Shown: positions 7,237-15,699, counted from the stretch's first letter. The stretch: 23,474 bases of DNA from DATGZX01 sp035296965 (GCA_035296965.1 DATGZX010000387.1:1-23474); one strand, 5' to 3'. The notes: generated from the letters alone by a model not told the origin. Made by a program: numbers and translations.

Positions 7237-8691
7237 CTAAATGGTCCCTCTCTCCATGTTATCTGGCGGCCTCCCTTCCGGAGTAGGGTCGCCAGGTGCA
7301 TTGGCTGTCGTTGCCGCAGGAATCGGGAGCCGCCAAATATAGACGAGCAGGAGGAGGACGACGACCGCGATGGGGACGAGGGAGACGGCCAGCCAGACGC
7401 GGCGGGCGGTGTATTCATGCATTGCGCCTTCGGCCCGCTCCTTGACTTCGGAGGCAGCTTGTTTCCCCTCAGCCAAAGCCCGTCCGACCGGTCCAGGGTC
7501 GAAGCTGTGAATGAGTGTCCGCGCATTGACTCGCGCATCAACGGCTTTGCGCAAGTCGAAGCGTGGCCCGCTGACTTCCATGCCCAGTCGTTCCGCTTCG
7601 GCAGTCTTGGTTTCCGCCTCGGCGATCAACTGGCTCAGGTCATCCAATTCAGCACGCAGAGTGCGCGCGACATGCGCGCCGGCTAGCGTGGCCCCATGCT
7701 GGCCCTGGGCGTGGCATTTGCTGCACGTCGCATCCTCTCCCATCCCGAGCATCTCGTCGCTTGGCTGCCGGATCAGGTGGTTGCTGTGGCACGTGGCGCA
7801 GCCGGGAAGTCCCACTTCCTCGAACTTATGTTTCATTTGCGTATTGGCAAACAGACCGGCCACCTTGGCGTGGCATGCACCGCAGGCATTAGCAACGGAG
7901 CCAATCTCCGGAGGCAAGGCACCGTGGTTGCCGTGGCACTTGTTACAACTGGGAGCGCTTCGGTCGCCTTTTTCGAGCAGCGCTTTGCCGTGGACGCTCT
8001 GCTTCCATTCTTCGTACTGGTTGTGTCCCAGGGGCCGGCCGTGGTATTGGCGCCCTTCCATGATTTTGGGGTCGGAATGACAAGTGGCGCAGGTCTTGGA
8101 AACGTGGGTGGGGTAGACCGGCGACTCCAGATCGTGGACCGCGTAGATGTGGTGCCTGCCGCCGTGGCAGGATGTGCAGACGGCCACCTGGGGATCGCCC
8201 GTGGCCTCAAGCCGCTTGCCGTGGCCGCTGGTCCGGTACTCGGCCAGTTGGTCGGTGCGCATCGAGGGCTGATACTGACGCATGTAATTGATGTCGGAGT
8301 GGCAGCGGCCACACAGTTCCGGAATGTTCTTGCGCGATTTGAGCGTCAGAAACTTGGCTTTCTCCGAATGGACCTTCGAGATGTCCGTGGTCGTCGAATC
8401 GCCGCCGTGACAATCGTAGCAGCGGAGACCTTTTTGCCAATGGATGTCTCCGGCTAGGTCTTTGTCGCTGACGTATAAGCGCCGTCTCTCCCCTTCCCAG
8501 AGGTCCTTCTCGCCGTGGCAGAGGATGCACTTATTCTCCTTCTCGACCAACGGGACCTTGTCCTTGAGTGCCGGCGCACGCAGTGCCTTTTCGTCCGGCT
8601 TGTGGGCCGGGGGCTCATCTGCGGCACAGACTGGCCCAGCAACTAGGGCAGCCAGCAACATGGACGGCAGAAATCGCGGTATCACGGTCAT
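7237..8691 (-). CDS. Nine-heme membrane-anchored cytochrome c of the quinol-oxidising complex
   Basis: This encodes 484 residues from ATG 8691, which overlaps the cytochrome b stop (ATGA), a sign of translational coupling. A signal peptide (MTVIPRFLPSMLLAALVAGPVCA) is followed by nine CXXCH heme sites at Cys 55, 91, 127, 172, 201, 249, 270, 298 and 323. A helical, partly coiled-coil region (about 340-425) and one C-terminal membrane helix (about 432-453) anchor it with the hemes outside. Because it directly follows the Rieske and cytochrome b genes, it probably takes the place of cytochrome c1 or f, passing electrons from the Rieske cluster along a heme chain. I do not recognise a named family beyond multiheme cytochrome c. 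An in-frame extension to 9117 lies inside cytochrome b and is rejected. Confidence 0.92.
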   Translation of the reverse strand: MTVIPRFLPSMLLAALVAGPVCAADEPPAHKPDEKALRAPALKDKVPLVEKENKCILCHGEKDLWEGERRRLYVSDKDLAGDIHWQKGLRCYDCHGGDSTTTDISKVHSEKAKFLTLKSRKNIPELCGRCHSDINYMRQYQPSMRTDQLAEYRTSGHGKRLEATGDPQVAVCTSCHGGRHHIYAVHDLESPVYPTHVSKTCATCHSDPKIMEGRQYHGRPLGHNQYEEWKQSVHGKALLEKGDRSAPSCNKCHGNHGALPPEIGSVANACGACHAKVAGLFANTQMKHKFEEVGLPGCATCHSNHLIRQPSDEMLGMGEDATCSKCHAQGQHGATLAGAHVARTLRAELDDLSQLIAEAETKTAEAERLGMEVSGPRFDLRKAVDARVNARTLIHSFDPGPVGRALAEGKQAASEVKERAEGAMHEYTARRVWLAVSLVPIAVVVLLLLVYIWRLPIPAATTANAPGDPTPEGRPPDNMERGTI

Positions 8692-9809
8692 TTTTCGAGC
8701 AATCCCCAAGCAGTCATGACGATAAAGCCGACCACAACCAGCGTCGCCAACAAGTTGAGCAGATGCCGTGGCCGCCCCTGTGCGGCCCGGTAATCGACAA
8801 ACGGAATCAGCAGCACTACCAGTCCACAGAAGTTGAAAAACAGCACTCCCACCGTTTCCCCCTCGATCCCCAGGACATGCTGAGGCAGGTGCTTGAGCGT
8901 TTGGAACATGGCCAGGAAATACCATTCGGGTTTGATTCCCTGAGGTGCGCTTCCGAAGGGATCGGCCTTGTGCCCCAATTCCCAAGGGAAAAGCGCGGCC
9001 AGCGCGGCCAAGATGCCCAGGGCGATATACCAACCGACCATGTCGCGCAGGAGAAAATGCGGGACAAAAGGCATGGAAGGCACATTCCGCTCGCCACCGA
9101 CTTTCGCGGCGGCCCATGGCGGAATACTCATGCCGTGCTTCTGCACCAGGTACAAGTGCAGACCCAGCAGGGCGAAGACTGCCAGCGGGAGGATCACCAC
9201 GTGGACGGCATAGAAGCGGGCCAAGGTGTCGCCGGTCACGTTTTCGCCGCCGCGGGCGAACAACAGCAGCTCATGGCCCACGAATGGCACCGCCCCCATT
9301 ATTCCGGTCCCGACCCGGGTGGCAAAAAACGCCAACTGGTTCCAGGGGAGCAAATAGCCGCTGAAACCGAATGCCATGAACAAGCCGAGCAAGAACACGC
9401 CCGTGATCCACGTAAACTCGCGCGGGCGCCGGTAGGCGCGCATGATGTAAGTCGTCAAGAGGTGGAGCAAAAGCACGCCGATCAGCAAGTTGGCGCTCCA
9501 GGAGTGGATCGAGCGGATGAGCCAGCCGTAGTCAACCTCGGTCATGATTGCCCGCACGCTCTCGAAGGCCTGGTCAGGCGATGGTTTGTAGTACAAGGCA
9601 AGCAGGATGCCGGTGATTACCTGGATCCCAAACAGGAACAGTGCCATGCCGCCTAGGAAGTAAAAGACCGTGGCGCGGTGGATGGGCACGTGTTTCTTGG
9701 CGGCTAGGGCGGTAAGACTTTCTAGCCCGAGACGCTCGCCAAAAAAGCAGCGCACCCGTTGCCGGAAGGTGGCGTTGGCTGGGGGAACATCATGTGGTGC
9801 GGGAGACAA
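8688..9809 (-). CDS. Cytochrome b, fused b6/subunit IV type
   Basis: This encodes 373 residues starting at TTG 9809, preceded by AGGAGG six bases upstream and overlapping the Rieske gene by 20 bases; the sequence upstream in this frame has no similarity to the family. Cytochrome b carries the two b hemes and the quinol oxidation site of bc-type complexes. Heme ligand pairs are His102/His116 and His203/His218; the second pair has 14 residues between, as in cytochrome b6. The Qo motif PEWY is at 294-297, and subunit IV-like helices follow, so b6 and subunit IV are one chain. The segment IMTEVDYGWLIRSIHSWSAN is strongly b6-like. The Cys that binds heme ci in b6 (FYCLGG) is Phe here (FYFLGG), so no covalent ci heme is expected. 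Confidence 0.95.
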   Translation of the reverse strand: MSPAPHDVPPANATFRQRVRCFFGERLGLESLTALAAKKHVPIHRATVFYFLGGMALFLFGIQVITGILLALYYKPSPDQAFESVRAIMTEVDYGWLIRSIHSWSANLLIGVLLLHLLTTYIMRAYRRPREFTWITGVFLLGLFMAFGFSGYLLPWNQLAFFATRVGTGIMGAVPFVGHELLLFARGGENVTGDTLARFYAVHVVILPLAVFALLGLHLYLVQKHGMSIPPWAAAKVGGERNVPSMPFVPHFLLRDMVGWYIALGILAALAALFPWELGHKADPFGSAPQGIKPEWYFLAMFQTLKHLPQHVLGIEGETVGVLFFNFCGLVVLLIPFVDYRAAQGRPRHLLNLLATLVVVGFIVMTAWGLLEK

Positions 9810-10260
9810 TGATTTCCTCCTGTCCGGGCTTATCTTTGTCACCGCGGAGCGTGACTTTGTAGGCTTCCAGGGAACGGGGCGGCGGGCCGGATACGTTTCG
9901 GCCGTGCAGATCGTAGACCCCGAGGTGGCATTGACAAAAGATATCGCCGTGGTCGGCGCGAAACCCCACGGTGCAATCGAGGTGGGTACACACCGCGTTG
10001 AAGGCGCGCACTTCACCTTCGGGAGTGCAGACCACCAGGCACGGCTTGCCGTCGAAGTCGAACGGTGGCTGGGCCTGAAGTTTCAGTTGGTTGAGCCGAA
10101 AAGGGGCGACAACTTCCAGAGCGCCGGATTGCATCTGTTTGCGCGGACGCAAGAATCGCGCCACCGGATACAACAACACCGCCACTGTCGCCGCGACGAT
10201 CACCTCCAGGCCCCTCAACAGCCAGTCACGTCGCGAATGTGATTCCGGGAGTTCTGCCAA
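9790..10260 (-). CDS. Rieske iron-sulfur protein
   Basis: This encodes 156 residues. The Rieske subunit takes electrons from quinol bound to cytochrome b through its [2Fe-2S] cluster. Ligands are visible in CTHLDC (Cys91, His93) and CQCH (Cys109, His112), with Cys96 and Cys111 for the disulfide. The usual box-2 CPCHGS is altered to CQCHLGVYD, and box 1 has Asp at 95 where Gly is common, which may shift the cluster potential. The N-terminus has a twin-arginine pattern (HSRRDWLLRG) followed by one membrane helix, as in Tat-exported Rieske proteins. I start it at TTG 10260, six bases after GGAGG. An ATG at 10335 lies upstream of a well-formed promoter and has no ribosome binding site. It is the first gene of the Rieske/b/nonaheme operon. 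Confidence 0.94.
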   Translation of the reverse strand: MAELPESHSRRDWLLRGLEVIVAATVAVLLYPVARFLRPRKQMQSGALEVVAPFRLNQLKLQAQPPFDFDGKPCLVVCTPEGEVRAFNAVCTHLDCTVGFRADHGDIFCQCHLGVYDLHGRNVSGPPPRSLEAYKVTLRGDKDKPGQEEIIVSRTT

Positions 10261-10294
10261 GGCCCGCCTCCAATGGTTGGTGGAAAACGAAGAT

Positions 10295-10322
10295 ATTCTG
10301 CAAATGGAAGGGCAATTGTCAA
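10295..10322 (-). promoter_or_regulatory. Promoter of the Rieske/cytochrome b operon
   Basis: On the minus strand a consensus TTGACA (10317-10322) is followed after 16 bases by CAGAAT (10295-10300, four of six matches). Transcription from here would start near 10288, about 28 bases upstream of the TTG start at 10260 and its GGAGG. The position excludes the alternative ATG at 10335 as the start. Confidence 0.55.
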
Positions 10323-10372
10323 TGATTCTCGGCATTCATTCCGACTATCCACCGTGTCTGTGGTCGGTATGC

Positions 10373-10401
10373 TTGACGGCTGGACCATGCCTAAATATGT
10401 T
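10373..10401 (+). promoter_or_regulatory. Promoter of the tetraheme/12-heme operon
   Basis: TTGACG (10373-10378) and TATGTT (10396-10401) are separated by 17 bases, five and four matches to the sigma-70 consensus. The start would be near 10408, giving a leader of about 80 bases before ATG 10491. It is divergent from the Rieske promoter, with about 50 bases between the two -35 boxes. Confidence 0.5.
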
Positions 10402-10490
10402 TTTTAACAATAGCTGCTGTCCTGCGAACGCGTTCATGGCGAGACAAAAGTTTATTGTACGGACACTCAACTCAAACTCGGAGGGCAACC

Positions 10491-11054
10491 ATGATCGATC
10501 GAAGATTCTTGTGCTGCTCGTTGTTTACTCTGCTGGTTTTGATCGTGGCATTTGCTGGGCTGTTCTCACCAACTGCCATTCTTTCCCCGCTTGGACCATC
10601 AACGCTCTTCGCGCAAGACCTCAAGCCATTGGACAAGCCCCCAGCCGGGCAGACTTTTGTGGGCGAAAAAGTCTGCTCTTCCTGTCACTTCGACCAGAGT
10701 CTCACCTGGCGAAAGACGAAGCATGCCAAAGGTTTTGAGGTCCTTACCGAGAAGTATCGGACCGACAAATCGTGTCTCAAGTGCCACACGACCGGGTTCG
10801 AGGAAGAGACGGGCTTCAAGAGTGTCGAAGCTACACCTGCCCTGGTCGGAACCTCTTGCGAGGCTTGCCACGGGCCAGGCAGCAAGCATGCGGAGACCGC
10901 CAAACAATTTACGGGCAAGGAGCTCTCGGACGCACAGAAGAAATATGTCGGCAGCAGCATTTACCGGACCCAGCCCAAGAATGTGTGCGTTGGCTGCCAT
11001 CTTGCCCAAGGTCACAAGAAGCATCCCGAGTACGTCAAGGAAGAGGCGAAGTAG
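10491..11054 (+). CDS. Periplasmic tetraheme cytochrome, c554-like
   Basis: This encodes 187 residues from ATG 10491, with GGAGGG seven bases upstream. A signal peptide runs to about residue 41 (cleavage near FAQD). Four CXXCH sites are at Cys 62, 95, 123 and 166. The segment GTSCEACHGPGSKH, and a first heme followed by WRKTKHAKGF, resemble the cytochrome c554/c' family, in which Nitrosomonas c554 takes electrons from hydroxylamine oxidoreductase; no such oxidoreductase is encoded here. It more likely shuttles electrons between the membrane complexes and periplasmic partners. The next gene begins 23 bases later, so the two are co-transcribed. A longer in-frame start at 10455 lacks a ribosome binding site and precedes the signal peptide. 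Confidence 0.9.
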   Translation: MIDRRFLCCSLFTLLVLIVAFAGLFSPTAILSPLGPSTLFAQDLKPLDKPPAGQTFVGEKVCSSCHFDQSLTWRKTKHAKGFEVLTEKYRTDKSCLKCHTTGFEEETGFKSVEATPALVGTSCEACHGPGSKHAETAKQFTGKELSDAQKKYVGSSIYRTQPKNVCVGCHLAQGHKKHPEYVKEEAK

Positions 11055-11077
11055 ACGCGTTCGAAGAAGGAGTCGCG

Positions 11078-12922
11078 ATGCCTGACAAATCGCATTCTGA
11101 ATCTAGCCCTCCCCCGCCGGGAGCCGGTCAGCCTCTCCCCCCGGCGGTGCCGCCCAAATCGAAGTGGCGCCGCTTCGTCTACCGCTGGCTGAAACGATTG
11201 GCCATTGTGGCTGTCGTGTTGATCCTTCTGAGCGCCTCACTGCTCGTGACAGCGGAACACCAAACGAGCAAGCCGCAGTTTTGTGGATCGTGCCACATCA
11301 TGGAGCCGTATTACGCCACCTGGCAAGCGGATCTCCACGGAGGGAAATTGGACGTGGCCTGCGTGGATTGCCATTACGCTCCCGGGCAACGCAACACCAT
11401 CAACTCCCAGTTGCGCGGCCTGAGTCAAGTGGCGAGCTATTTCAGCGGACGGTATGGCAGTTCCCGGCCGCGGGCTCACGTCGACAATCGCAGTTGCATG
11501 ACGAGCAAGTGCCATGGCGACATGGGGTTCATGGACAAGGAAATCGCCATCGGCACCGTAACCTTCGTCCACGCCAAACATCTGCAACTCTCCGATCAGA
11601 AGTTGGCCGCCACGCAACAGCAGTTGGAGCAAACTACGCAAATGCTGCGCCCTCTTCTTGGCGACAAGCATTTCGCCGAGATTGACGAGATTGCCCACCA
11701 GGCGATTCCAGCCGGCGAACAATTGGATCGCATGCAGACATTGGGCAGCGGTTGGCAGGCCAAGGCCGCGAAGGACCAACTGGCGAAGTACGCTCAGCTG
11801 CTCCAGCAACAGGTGCGCGTGAACCAACTGCGGGATCTTCAATGCACTAATTGTCACTCGTACGGGGCCCCCGAATCCCAGGCCCGAAACGAGAAAGGGC
11901 CCGCGCTGGCTGGCAAGAAGACGAGCGCACACCATTTTTCGGTGAAGAAGTCCTCTTGTTACACGTGCCATTTCAGCAATCAGAGTTTCAACACAGGCAC
12001 CGGCACCTGCCTCCTGTGCCACACCCTGCCGACCAGGGAGATCATGGTTCACAAGGAGCTAACTGCCAAGGAGAGCACGCAGCTCAATACGCCGGAGCTC
12101 AGCAAGAAATCAATCCGCATGGACCACCGCACCATCCTGGAGCGCAAAGTCGCTTGCATCAGCTGCCATGCAGACGTGGCTATGGAGAATTCCCTGGTTA
12201 CCAGGCGCGATTGCGAGCGTTGCCACGACCAGCCGGAATACTTTAAGAACTGGGAACAACCCATTACACTCGACCGCGTAACAGAATACCACGCGCTGCA
12301 CGTACCCGAGCAGCGCGCCAAGTGCCTGGATTGCCACTCCGAAATCCATCATCAATTAGTGCCGATGGGCGCGCTTGGCGCCAAGAATGAGCCCGGTTTT
12401 CTTTCCTCGGTGATCGCCAATTGCGCCAATTGCCATCCGAATCAGCATCTGGAGCAGCTCGAGTTGCTCAGCGGCGTGGGTGGGGTCGGCGTGCCCAAAA
12501 GCGACCCGAATCTGATGTTCGGCTCACGCACCAATTGTCTTGGCTGTCACACCGATCACACGGTCGGCTCCCGTGGCGGCGAAGTGGTGCGCGGCAACGT
12601 GAATGGTTGCATCGCCTGTCATGGAGACCGTTATAAGGACACATTCAAGAAATGGCAGCAAGGTCTGGAATTGTCCCTGACGGATGCCGGCGAAGCTTAC
12701 GAAAAAGCCAGCAAGGCGCTGGATAAGGCGAAGGACATCACTCCAGAGGGGCGCACCAAAGTGACGACTCTGCTGGCCGGCGCGCGGGCCGACTTGCAGC
12801 TCGTTAAGACCGGCAACGGCGTGCATAATGTCATGTACTCGATGGAGTTGCTCGACTCGGTCACCCAGCGTTGCCAGCAGGTCATGACCGCGCTGGCAAA
12901 AGAAAGCAGACGCAAGCCGTGA
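11078..12922 (+). CDS. NapC/NirT-like membrane cytochrome with 12 heme sites
   Basis: This encodes 614 residues from ATG 11078, preceded by AAGGAG. A Pro-rich cytoplasmic N-terminus (1-28) leads to one membrane helix (about 40-58). The NapC/NirT-like start of the periplasmic part follows (FCGSCHIMEPYYATWQ, then CVDCHYAPGQ), the class that oxidises membrane quinol. Heme sites are at Cys 69, 95, 140, 256, 294, 311, 360, 379, 416, 449, 487 and 511. Site three is CMTSKCH, a CX4CH motif; the others are CXXCH. A long helical insert with Gln-rich coiled-coil character (about 170-250) separates hemes 3 and 4, and the C-terminal 90 residues are helical with a GVHN motif (581-584) seen in other multiheme proteins. 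I infer a quinol dehydrogenase fused to a nine-heme relay; the partner is unknown. Confidence 0.9.
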   Translation: MPDKSHSESSPPPPGAGQPLPPAVPPKSKWRRFVYRWLKRLAIVAVVLILLSASLLVTAEHQTSKPQFCGSCHIMEPYYATWQADLHGGKLDVACVDCHYAPGQRNTINSQLRGLSQVASYFSGRYGSSRPRAHVDNRSCMTSKCHGDMGFMDKEIAIGTVTFVHAKHLQLSDQKLAATQQQLEQTTQMLRPLLGDKHFAEIDEIAHQAIPAGEQLDRMQTLGSGWQAKAAKDQLAKYAQLLQQQVRVNQLRDLQCTNCHSYGAPESQARNEKGPALAGKKTSAHHFSVKKSSCYTCHFSNQSFNTGTGTCLLCHTLPTREIMVHKELTAKESTQLNTPELSKKSIRMDHRTILERKVACISCHADVAMENSLVTRRDCERCHDQPEYFKNWEQPITLDRVTEYHALHVPEQRAKCLDCHSEIHHQLVPMGALGAKNEPGFLSSVIANCANCHPNQHLEQLELLSGVGGVGVPKSDPNLMFGSRTNCLGCHTDHTVGSRGGEVVRGNVNGCIACHGDRYKDTFKKWQQGLELSLTDAGEAYEKASKALDKAKDITPEGRTKVTTLLAGARADLQLVKTGNGVHNVMYSMELLDSVTQRCQQVMTALAKESRRKP

Positions 12923-12933
12923 CACGGCACCCT

Positions 12934-12981
12934 GCATCGCTTTGGAGTGCGACAATGGATCGCCGCACGCCAAAACGATGC
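12934..12981. terminator. Hairpin between convergent genes
   Basis: Twelve-base arms (GCATCGCTTTGG at 12934-12945, CCAAAACGATGC at 12970-12981, one mismatch) enclose a second stem (GTGCG and CGCAC). The hairpin fills most of the 83 bases between the stop of the 12-heme gene and the stop of the barrel gene on the opposite strand, so it may end both transcripts. There is no clear T-run on either side. Confidence 0.5.
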
Positions 12982-13005
12982 TGCACAGACCGGTTGCCGA
13001 GCAGT

Positions 13006-15495
13006 TTACCACCTTAAGCTCATCCCCGCCATTACCATGTTCATGGAACCGCTGTTGGAAGAGTCCGCTCTGTCATTGAAGTCGACCAATTGATAGCGCA
13101 AGTACGTGCTCAAGTTCTCACGCAGCTTCCAGTCGAATCCAGCCTTCGCCTGCTGCATCACGTTGCGCACCGCGGAGTAGCTTCCAAGGGGGATAAAAGT
13201 GTTGACGACAGGAGTACCGGAGCCGACCACGACGCCGCCGCTAGTAATCAGGTCCTTCCCAAACGTAACCTCATAGTCGGCTGTGAATCTTAGCCTGCGG
13301 GTGAATTGATAGTAGAGGCTGCCACCGAACTCGACAGCGGTGCCTCCGTAATTCCAAGGACTGGTGTAAGGCGCAAAACTAGCAAAGTTCGACCCCGACC
13401 CCGAGAAGCTGGTGCTGCTGTCGTCGCCAATGGTGATATTCTGCTTGATCTGGTTGGCGAAATAGTCGGAATTCACCGACAGGGTCAGCTTGTCCTCGGG
13501 CCGGTACCAGAACACAAGCGAGGTGGAATAGCTCTCCTCTCCGAAATTCAGTGTATCGCCGGGGGATGTCGACACAAGTATTGGGTTAGCAGCTATAGGC
13601 AACGGGTTGCCGGAGCGCGAGGAGAGGTTGATGGTTTGGTTGAATGCAGCGCCAAATCTAAGGCTGGGGAACCACTCGCCGCCGAACTCGATGATGTTCT
13701 CGGTGTCAGGCAAGCTGGAGTTGACGGCGTAATTAAGTGGAGTGTAGCCATACAGATCGTCGTGGATGAACTTGATCTTGTAGCGGGCGTACGTGTGGAT
13801 GCTCTCCATCCACGGCACCTGCACGCCGATATTGAACGAATTGCTGAGTGTGTTGGGTTGGAAAAAGACAGGAGTGGTGGGGCTGATATTGAATGTTGGG
13901 GGGAGGGCGCTGAGACTCGGGAAGTACCAATTCTCATTGGCACGAATTATGTCATCAAATTCGTATCCGCCCGTGAAAGCAAGGCGGGCGAGAAAAGAAT
14001 CGCAGGTTCCCGTCCAGGGTCGCCAGCTAAACTTTTCGCCCGCAGTATACCGGGTAAAGCCGATCTGGTTCGGAAGTTGGAACAGCTCGGCTTCCTGCTG
14101 CGCGTGAGTTAGGCCTTGAGTTTGGTCCGGACTCAGCAACTCAGTGGGGCGATTGCCGCTTTGGTCGTCATTCTTGACGTAGGTTGTGAGATTCAAACCT
14201 TTGAAGGTGGTGTTCGTCCAGCGCAAGTCAAAACCGCCCTGCTCACGCGACACGCCTGCCTCCGAATTCTCCACCTCGCTGAAATATCCGTAGCCGTATA
14301 TTCGGTTATGGTCGTTCAGGTCGATGCCTATTTTGATCTTGTCCATGTTGAAGAGACTCTGCGGCACGACGGCATAGGGAAAATCGCCGTTGAGAATATT
14401 GGCCCCGCCGTCCGTGTATTGGCCAATGACGGTCTGGTCGTCTACTGAAAAGACCCGCAAGCTATGCGAGTATTGGATGTTAACCCTGCCAAACTTGCCT
14501 TCCAGAATGGGCGTCACCTCGAAAGTGTTCCAATTGATGGACTGCGCCTGGCTCAGCACGTGGCATGACCGTTGTTGAGTCGCGCTTTGCATCATGAAGC
14601 AGTGGACGGTGTTGTTCGCTTGCCGGTCGCCCATCTCCTGTTGGTCCCAGATGTTGATGCCGGACTTAAGCCAGAAGTCATCCTTGCCTGGTTGTCCCAC
14701 CAGGTTGAACTTGTACTGGGCTTCGTACTGATCGACACGGATCGCATAATCCTGGCCTTTGTTCAAGTCCTGGGCAATGACGGGTTGACCTGAGCCAGGA
14801 CCTGTTCCGGGGATGAGAGCCGAGGCATTCATGTTATTGAAGTTCTCGTGCTCCTCCGCATGGGGGAACCTGTTGAAGTCGATGAATCCCTGGGAATTCG
14901 GCCCGTAGTATTGCACCTTCGCCTGGGTGCTTTCGTTGTCCGATCCGGTGGCCCAGTAATTGAAAGTGCGCGTGCCGTTCGTCCACAGGCCGTCAACATC
15001 CCAGAAGGGGGAGGAATCCGTGCTCTGCCATTGGCCTATTACCCAAGGGTTACCGCTGCGTTCGACGCCCCACCAGCCAAAACGAAAAGCGATGTCGGAT
15101 GGGTTCGGGCTTTCATCGAGGGATGGTGTACAAGCGCAAAAAGGCTTGAAAGGTGCTTGCCAGGGGAATTGACCCGGCGGGCCGTAAGTAATGGCCCCTT
15201 GGGGAGGACTCTTCGGCTCGGCCGGAGTAGTTCCATCTGGAGCTGGAACCGTACCGGCTGACTGAAGTTCGGTCCCTGGCTGCACGGCCGTGGGATTCGC
15301 GGCAGAAATCCCCTGGACGGGCGCGATCTGAAGATCGCTCTTCAGTTCCGGGCCATTGCCAGGTTGTCTCCCAGTCGCCGTTGAAGGTGCATCCTGAGCC
15401 CATGCGGGCCAGGAAAGCAACGAAATGCCAAGAGCCAAGAGGTAAAGGCAACACAACCCCATCCTGGAGGCTACGACAGTCCTTTGTCGAGTCAT
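13006..15495 (-). CDS. Predicted outer-membrane beta-barrel of a porin-cytochrome conduit
   Basis: This encodes 829 residues from ATG 15495, with AGGA nine bases upstream. A signal peptide ends near SWPAWA-QDA (about residue 33), followed by a Pro/Thr/Gln-rich spacer to about 115 and a CAC pair at 120-122. From about 135 to the end the sequence alternates polar and aromatic/hydrophobic residues in many amphipathic strands (for example TYLRYQLVDFNDR) and ends in Trp (GMSLRW), as expected for a barrel inserted by the BAM machinery. It follows the 18-heme MtrA/DmsE-like gene on the same strand, as mtrB follows mtrA, and is in the MtrB/PioB size range or slightly larger. I cannot confirm MtrB homology by eye, and the CxxC pair of MtrB is not matched exactly. 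A 473-base gap with a hairpin separates the two genes. Confidence 0.75.
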   Translation of the reverse strand: MTRQRTVVASRMGLCCLYLLALGISLLSWPAWAQDAPSTATGRQPGNGPELKSDLQIAPVQGISAANPTAVQPGTELQSAGTVPAPDGTTPAEPKSPPQGAITYGPPGQFPWQAPFKPFCACTPSLDESPNPSDIAFRFGWWGVERSGNPWVIGQWQSTDSSPFWDVDGLWTNGTRTFNYWATGSDNESTQAKVQYYGPNSQGFIDFNRFPHAEEHENFNNMNASALIPGTGPGSGQPVIAQDLNKGQDYAIRVDQYEAQYKFNLVGQPGKDDFWLKSGINIWDQQEMGDRQANNTVHCFMMQSATQQRSCHVLSQAQSINWNTFEVTPILEGKFGRVNIQYSHSLRVFSVDDQTVIGQYTDGGANILNGDFPYAVVPQSLFNMDKIKIGIDLNDHNRIYGYGYFSEVENSEAGVSREQGGFDLRWTNTTFKGLNLTTYVKNDDQSGNRPTELLSPDQTQGLTHAQQEAELFQLPNQIGFTRYTAGEKFSWRPWTGTCDSFLARLAFTGGYEFDDIIRANENWYFPSLSALPPTFNISPTTPVFFQPNTLSNSFNIGVQVPWMESIHTYARYKIKFIHDDLYGYTPLNYAVNSSLPDTENIIEFGGEWFPSLRFGAAFNQTINLSSRSGNPLPIAANPILVSTSPGDTLNFGEESYSTSLVFWYRPEDKLTLSVNSDYFANQIKQNITIGDDSSTSFSGSGSNFASFAPYTSPWNYGGTAVEFGGSLYYQFTRRLRFTADYEVTFGKDLITSGGVVVGSGTPVVNTFIPLGSYSAVRNVMQQAKAGFDWKLRENLSTYLRYQLVDFNDRADSSNSGSMNMVMAGMSLRW

Positions 15496-15699
15496 GATTC
15501 GAGTCCTGATATTCGGGTGATCGCGGTGAAAAACCCCTCTAAGCAGCGCCGTCGCCGGTCCCCGGGCCTTCTCAGAGTATGGATATCGGTTTATTCATCG
15601 TCAGAGGCATTCCCTGTTCTTCACTGCTTCGCGGCCATTTCCTCTCTTAATCAATCCGCTTCATTGTCGTCATGTTAGCCTTTTGCCGCTTTGCGCAGT

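Noticed and set aside
8692..9117. Longer N-terminus for the nonaheme cytochrome
   Set aside because: The in-frame extension lies wholly inside the cytochrome b gene, reads as low-similarity Arg/Gly-rich sequence and hides the clear signal peptide that starts at 8691.
10491..11054. Hydroxylamine oxidation module (c554 with HAO)
   Set aside because: The tetraheme protein is c554-like, but no octaheme oxidoreductase with the HAO crosslinking Tyr region is present in the window.
10772..11077. Longer N-terminus for the 12-heme protein
   Set aside because: It runs through the tetraheme cytochrome gene in another frame. The ATG at 11078 has AAGGAG and leads directly into the membrane helix.
13306..14112. 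Long plus-strand open frame opposite the barrel gene
   Set aside because: It has no ribosome binding site or recognisable domain and is the antisense of a strand-rich barrel with clear signal peptide and terminal Trp.
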